Positions 5,213 through 6,529 of a DNA stretch of 6,529 nt are shown here, piece by piece. The position numbers and the translations under genes were made by a program. This DNA comes from an uncultured Saprospiraceae bacterium (GTDB taxonomy: Bacteria; Bacteroidota; Bacteroidia; Chitinophagales; Saprospiraceae). Every line of letters begins with the position of its first letter. Within the stretch, counting starts at the first letter, position 1. The DNA lies in NCBI GenBank assembly GCA_938039305.1, contig CALHUZ010000517.1:1-6529 (forward strand), read 5' to 3'. Under the pieces are notes generated by a model. The model was not told the origin of the DNA and ran no database searches. It was given only the letters and a program-made list of their open reading frames with translations.

Positions 5213-6529
5213 ATGAATCTGAGTACTCGACAGATTGCTAAAGAGTATGCCCTTTATACTCGAACACTACTCTTCTTAACTGGTAGAGCTGGTACAGGTA
5301 AGACGACTTTACTAAAGGAGATACTTGAAGAGACTAGTAAAAAAACGATCGTAGTAGCACCAACCGGTGTTGCAGCCATCAATGCTGGAGGCATGACGAT
5401 ACACTCTATGTTCCAGCTGCCTACGACTGGATTCGTCCCTACTGATGACATGGTAGATCCAGATCAATTCACTAATCGAAAAAGGCTTGCGAAAACACAG
5501 AAGATCCGCAAAGAGCGCATCCAAGTAATATTGGAATTAGAGCTTCTTGTGATCGATGAGATAAGTATGGTTAGAGCTGATCTCTTAGATGCCATAGATG
5601 CAACTTTATGCAGAATTAGAAAAAGTAGTTTACCATTTGGTGGTGTTCAAGTTATGGTGATCGGAGATTTATTTCAACTTTCGCCAGTCGTCAGAAATGA
5701 TGCCTTTAGAACTCTTTCTAATTATTATGAAAGTCCATACTTCTTTGATTCTTGGGTATGGAAAAGGGCAGCAACGATCACCTTAGAGTTGACTAAAATC
5801 TATAGACAAGATGATACGGTCTTTATCAACATCCTGAATAATATCCGTCAAGGAAATAAAGTAAACGAAGACTTAGACATTCTAAATAAACGTGTAGCCA
5901 AAGCCGATCCCAAAGCTAACATCATAACCCTTACCACTCATAATGCAAAAGCTCTTAAAATAAATAAGGAGGCTCTCGATGCGCTCAAGACAGAAGTGTA
6001 CAAATTAGAAGCGGACATCAAAGGTCGGTTTTCCGAATCAGCATACCCAGCAGATGAAGAAATCACTCTCAAGAAAGGCAGCCAAGTGATGTTTGTTAGA
6101 AATCATAGCGAAGGTGCGTACTACAATGGCAAAATAGGCGAAGTCACTGGCATGCATGAAGATGATGTATTTGTAAAATGTAAAGGGGATACTGGCCCTA
6201 TAAGAGTACAAGCAGTAGAATGGAAAAATGTAAAATACACAGTCGATAAAGAAACTAAAGCAGTGCTAAAAGAAGACATTGGAAGTTTTACTCAGTATCC
6301 ACTTAAGTTAGCTTGGGCTGTGACAGTACACAAAAGTCAAGGATTGACATTCGAGCAGGTCACGCTTGATCTGGCTAACACTTTTGCGCCAGGACAATTA
6401 TACGTTGCTCTAAGTAGATGTATCAGTATGGAAGGTCTGTACCTAACTGCTCCCGTCACTACATCTAACATCATCATAGATGATCGTATCAAGAATTATT
6501 ATCTCAATCATACAACAGATCTTATAGAT
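5213..6529 (+). CDS. PIF1-like superfamily 1 DNA helicase, N-terminal 439 codons (cut by window edge)
   Basis: This is a predicted ATP-dependent 5'-3' DNA helicase of the PIF1/RecD-like group. Walker A is GRAGTGKTT (24-32, K30). Motif Ia is APTGVAAINAGGMTIHSMF (49-67). Walker B is LLVIDEISMV (D115, E116). Motif III is VIGDLFQLSPV (149-159), and YRQ (197-199) lies in the ELTKIYRQD segment. The C-terminal core has VTVHKSQGLTFEQV (370-383) and LYVALSRC (396-403), with the ATP-sensing arginine R402. All core motifs are intact. The frame stays open to the last base with no stop codon, so the C-terminus, where Bacteroidota relatives often carry extra domains, is not visible. The start ATG at 5213 places Walker A at the usual distance; no ribosome binding site is seen. 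PIF1 helicases act on replication forks and DNA secondary structures; the role here is unproven. Confidence 0.94.
   Translation, partial: MNLSTRQIAKEYALYTRTLLFLTGRAGTGKTTLLKEILEETSKKTIVVAPTGVAAINAGGMTIHSMFQLPTTGFVPTDDMVDPDQFTNRKRLAKTQKIRKERIQVILELELLVIDEISMVRADLLDAIDATLCRIRKSSLPFGGVQVMVIGDLFQLSPVVRNDAFRTLSNYYESPYFFDSWVWKRAATITLELTKIYRQDDTVFINILNNIRQGNKVNEDLDILNKRVAKADPKANIITLTTHNAKALKINKEALDALKTEVYKLEADIKGRFSESAYPADEEITLKKGSQVMFVRNHSEGAYYNGKIGEVTGMHEDDVFVKCKGDTGPIRVQAVEWKNVKYTVDKETKAVLKEDIGSFTQYPLKLAWAVTVHKSQGLTFEQVTLDLANTFAPGQLYVALSRCISMEGLYLTAPVTTSNIIIDDRIKNYYLNHTTDLID

Noticed and set aside
5254..5524. Two overlapping minus-strand open frames (5254-5451 and 5312-5524)
   Set aside because: Both are antisense to the Walker A and motif Ia region of the helicase gene and show no recognisable domain.
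1..6529. CRISPR array, tRNA/rRNA, insertion sequence, attachment site, toxin-antitoxin or defence cassette
   Set aside because: No spaced direct repeats, cloverleaf-like sequence, transposase or integrase motif, or terminal inverted repeats were found; gaps between genes are all about 110 bp or less.

Overview
This window looks like an ordinary chromosomal stretch of a Bacteroidota (Bacteroidetes) bacterium, probably from the Saprospirales or a nearby order; the order is a guess. The evidence is an AT-leaning composition, starts without convincing Shine-Dalgarno sequences, and TAnnTTTG-type -7 boxes upstream of hemH and surE. The surE / small membrane protein / lpxB order and the Bacteroidota-style PIF1-like helicase also fit. 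LpxB means the cell makes lipid A and is therefore Gram-negative.

Layout. Bases 1-533 (minus) hold the N-terminal half of ferrochelatase (hemH), cut by the left edge. A 109-bp divergent promoter region separates it from a plus-strand group: surE nucleotidase (643-1416), a 104-residue three-helix membrane protein of unknown function (1419-1733, 2 bp after surE), and lpxB lipid-A-disaccharide synthase (1781-2881). Next come a compact cysteine-free M43-like metzincin protease (2976-3662) and a 53-residue single-pass membrane protein (3773-3934). A complete class I HMG-CoA reductase follows on the minus strand (5108-3942), convergent with the small protein and only 7 bp from it. A divergent 104-bp gap with two small dyads leads to a PIF1-like helicase (5213 onward, plus), which is open to the right edge.

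How the genes relate. surE, the membrane protein and lpxB probably form an operon; LpxB is the only one with a clear envelope function. HMG-CoA reductase implies isoprenoid synthesis by the mevalonate route, although no other mevalonate gene is visible here. Ferrochelatase (haem) and the helicase (DNA maintenance) are housekeeping functions with no evident link to their neighbours.

I found no mobile element, CRISPR array, tRNA, rRNA, phage gene or defence cassette, and nothing that amounts to a new multigene system. The items most worth a second look are the cysteine-free protease without an evident export signal, the class I HMG-CoA reductase in a bacterium of this type, and the two small membrane proteins of unknown function.
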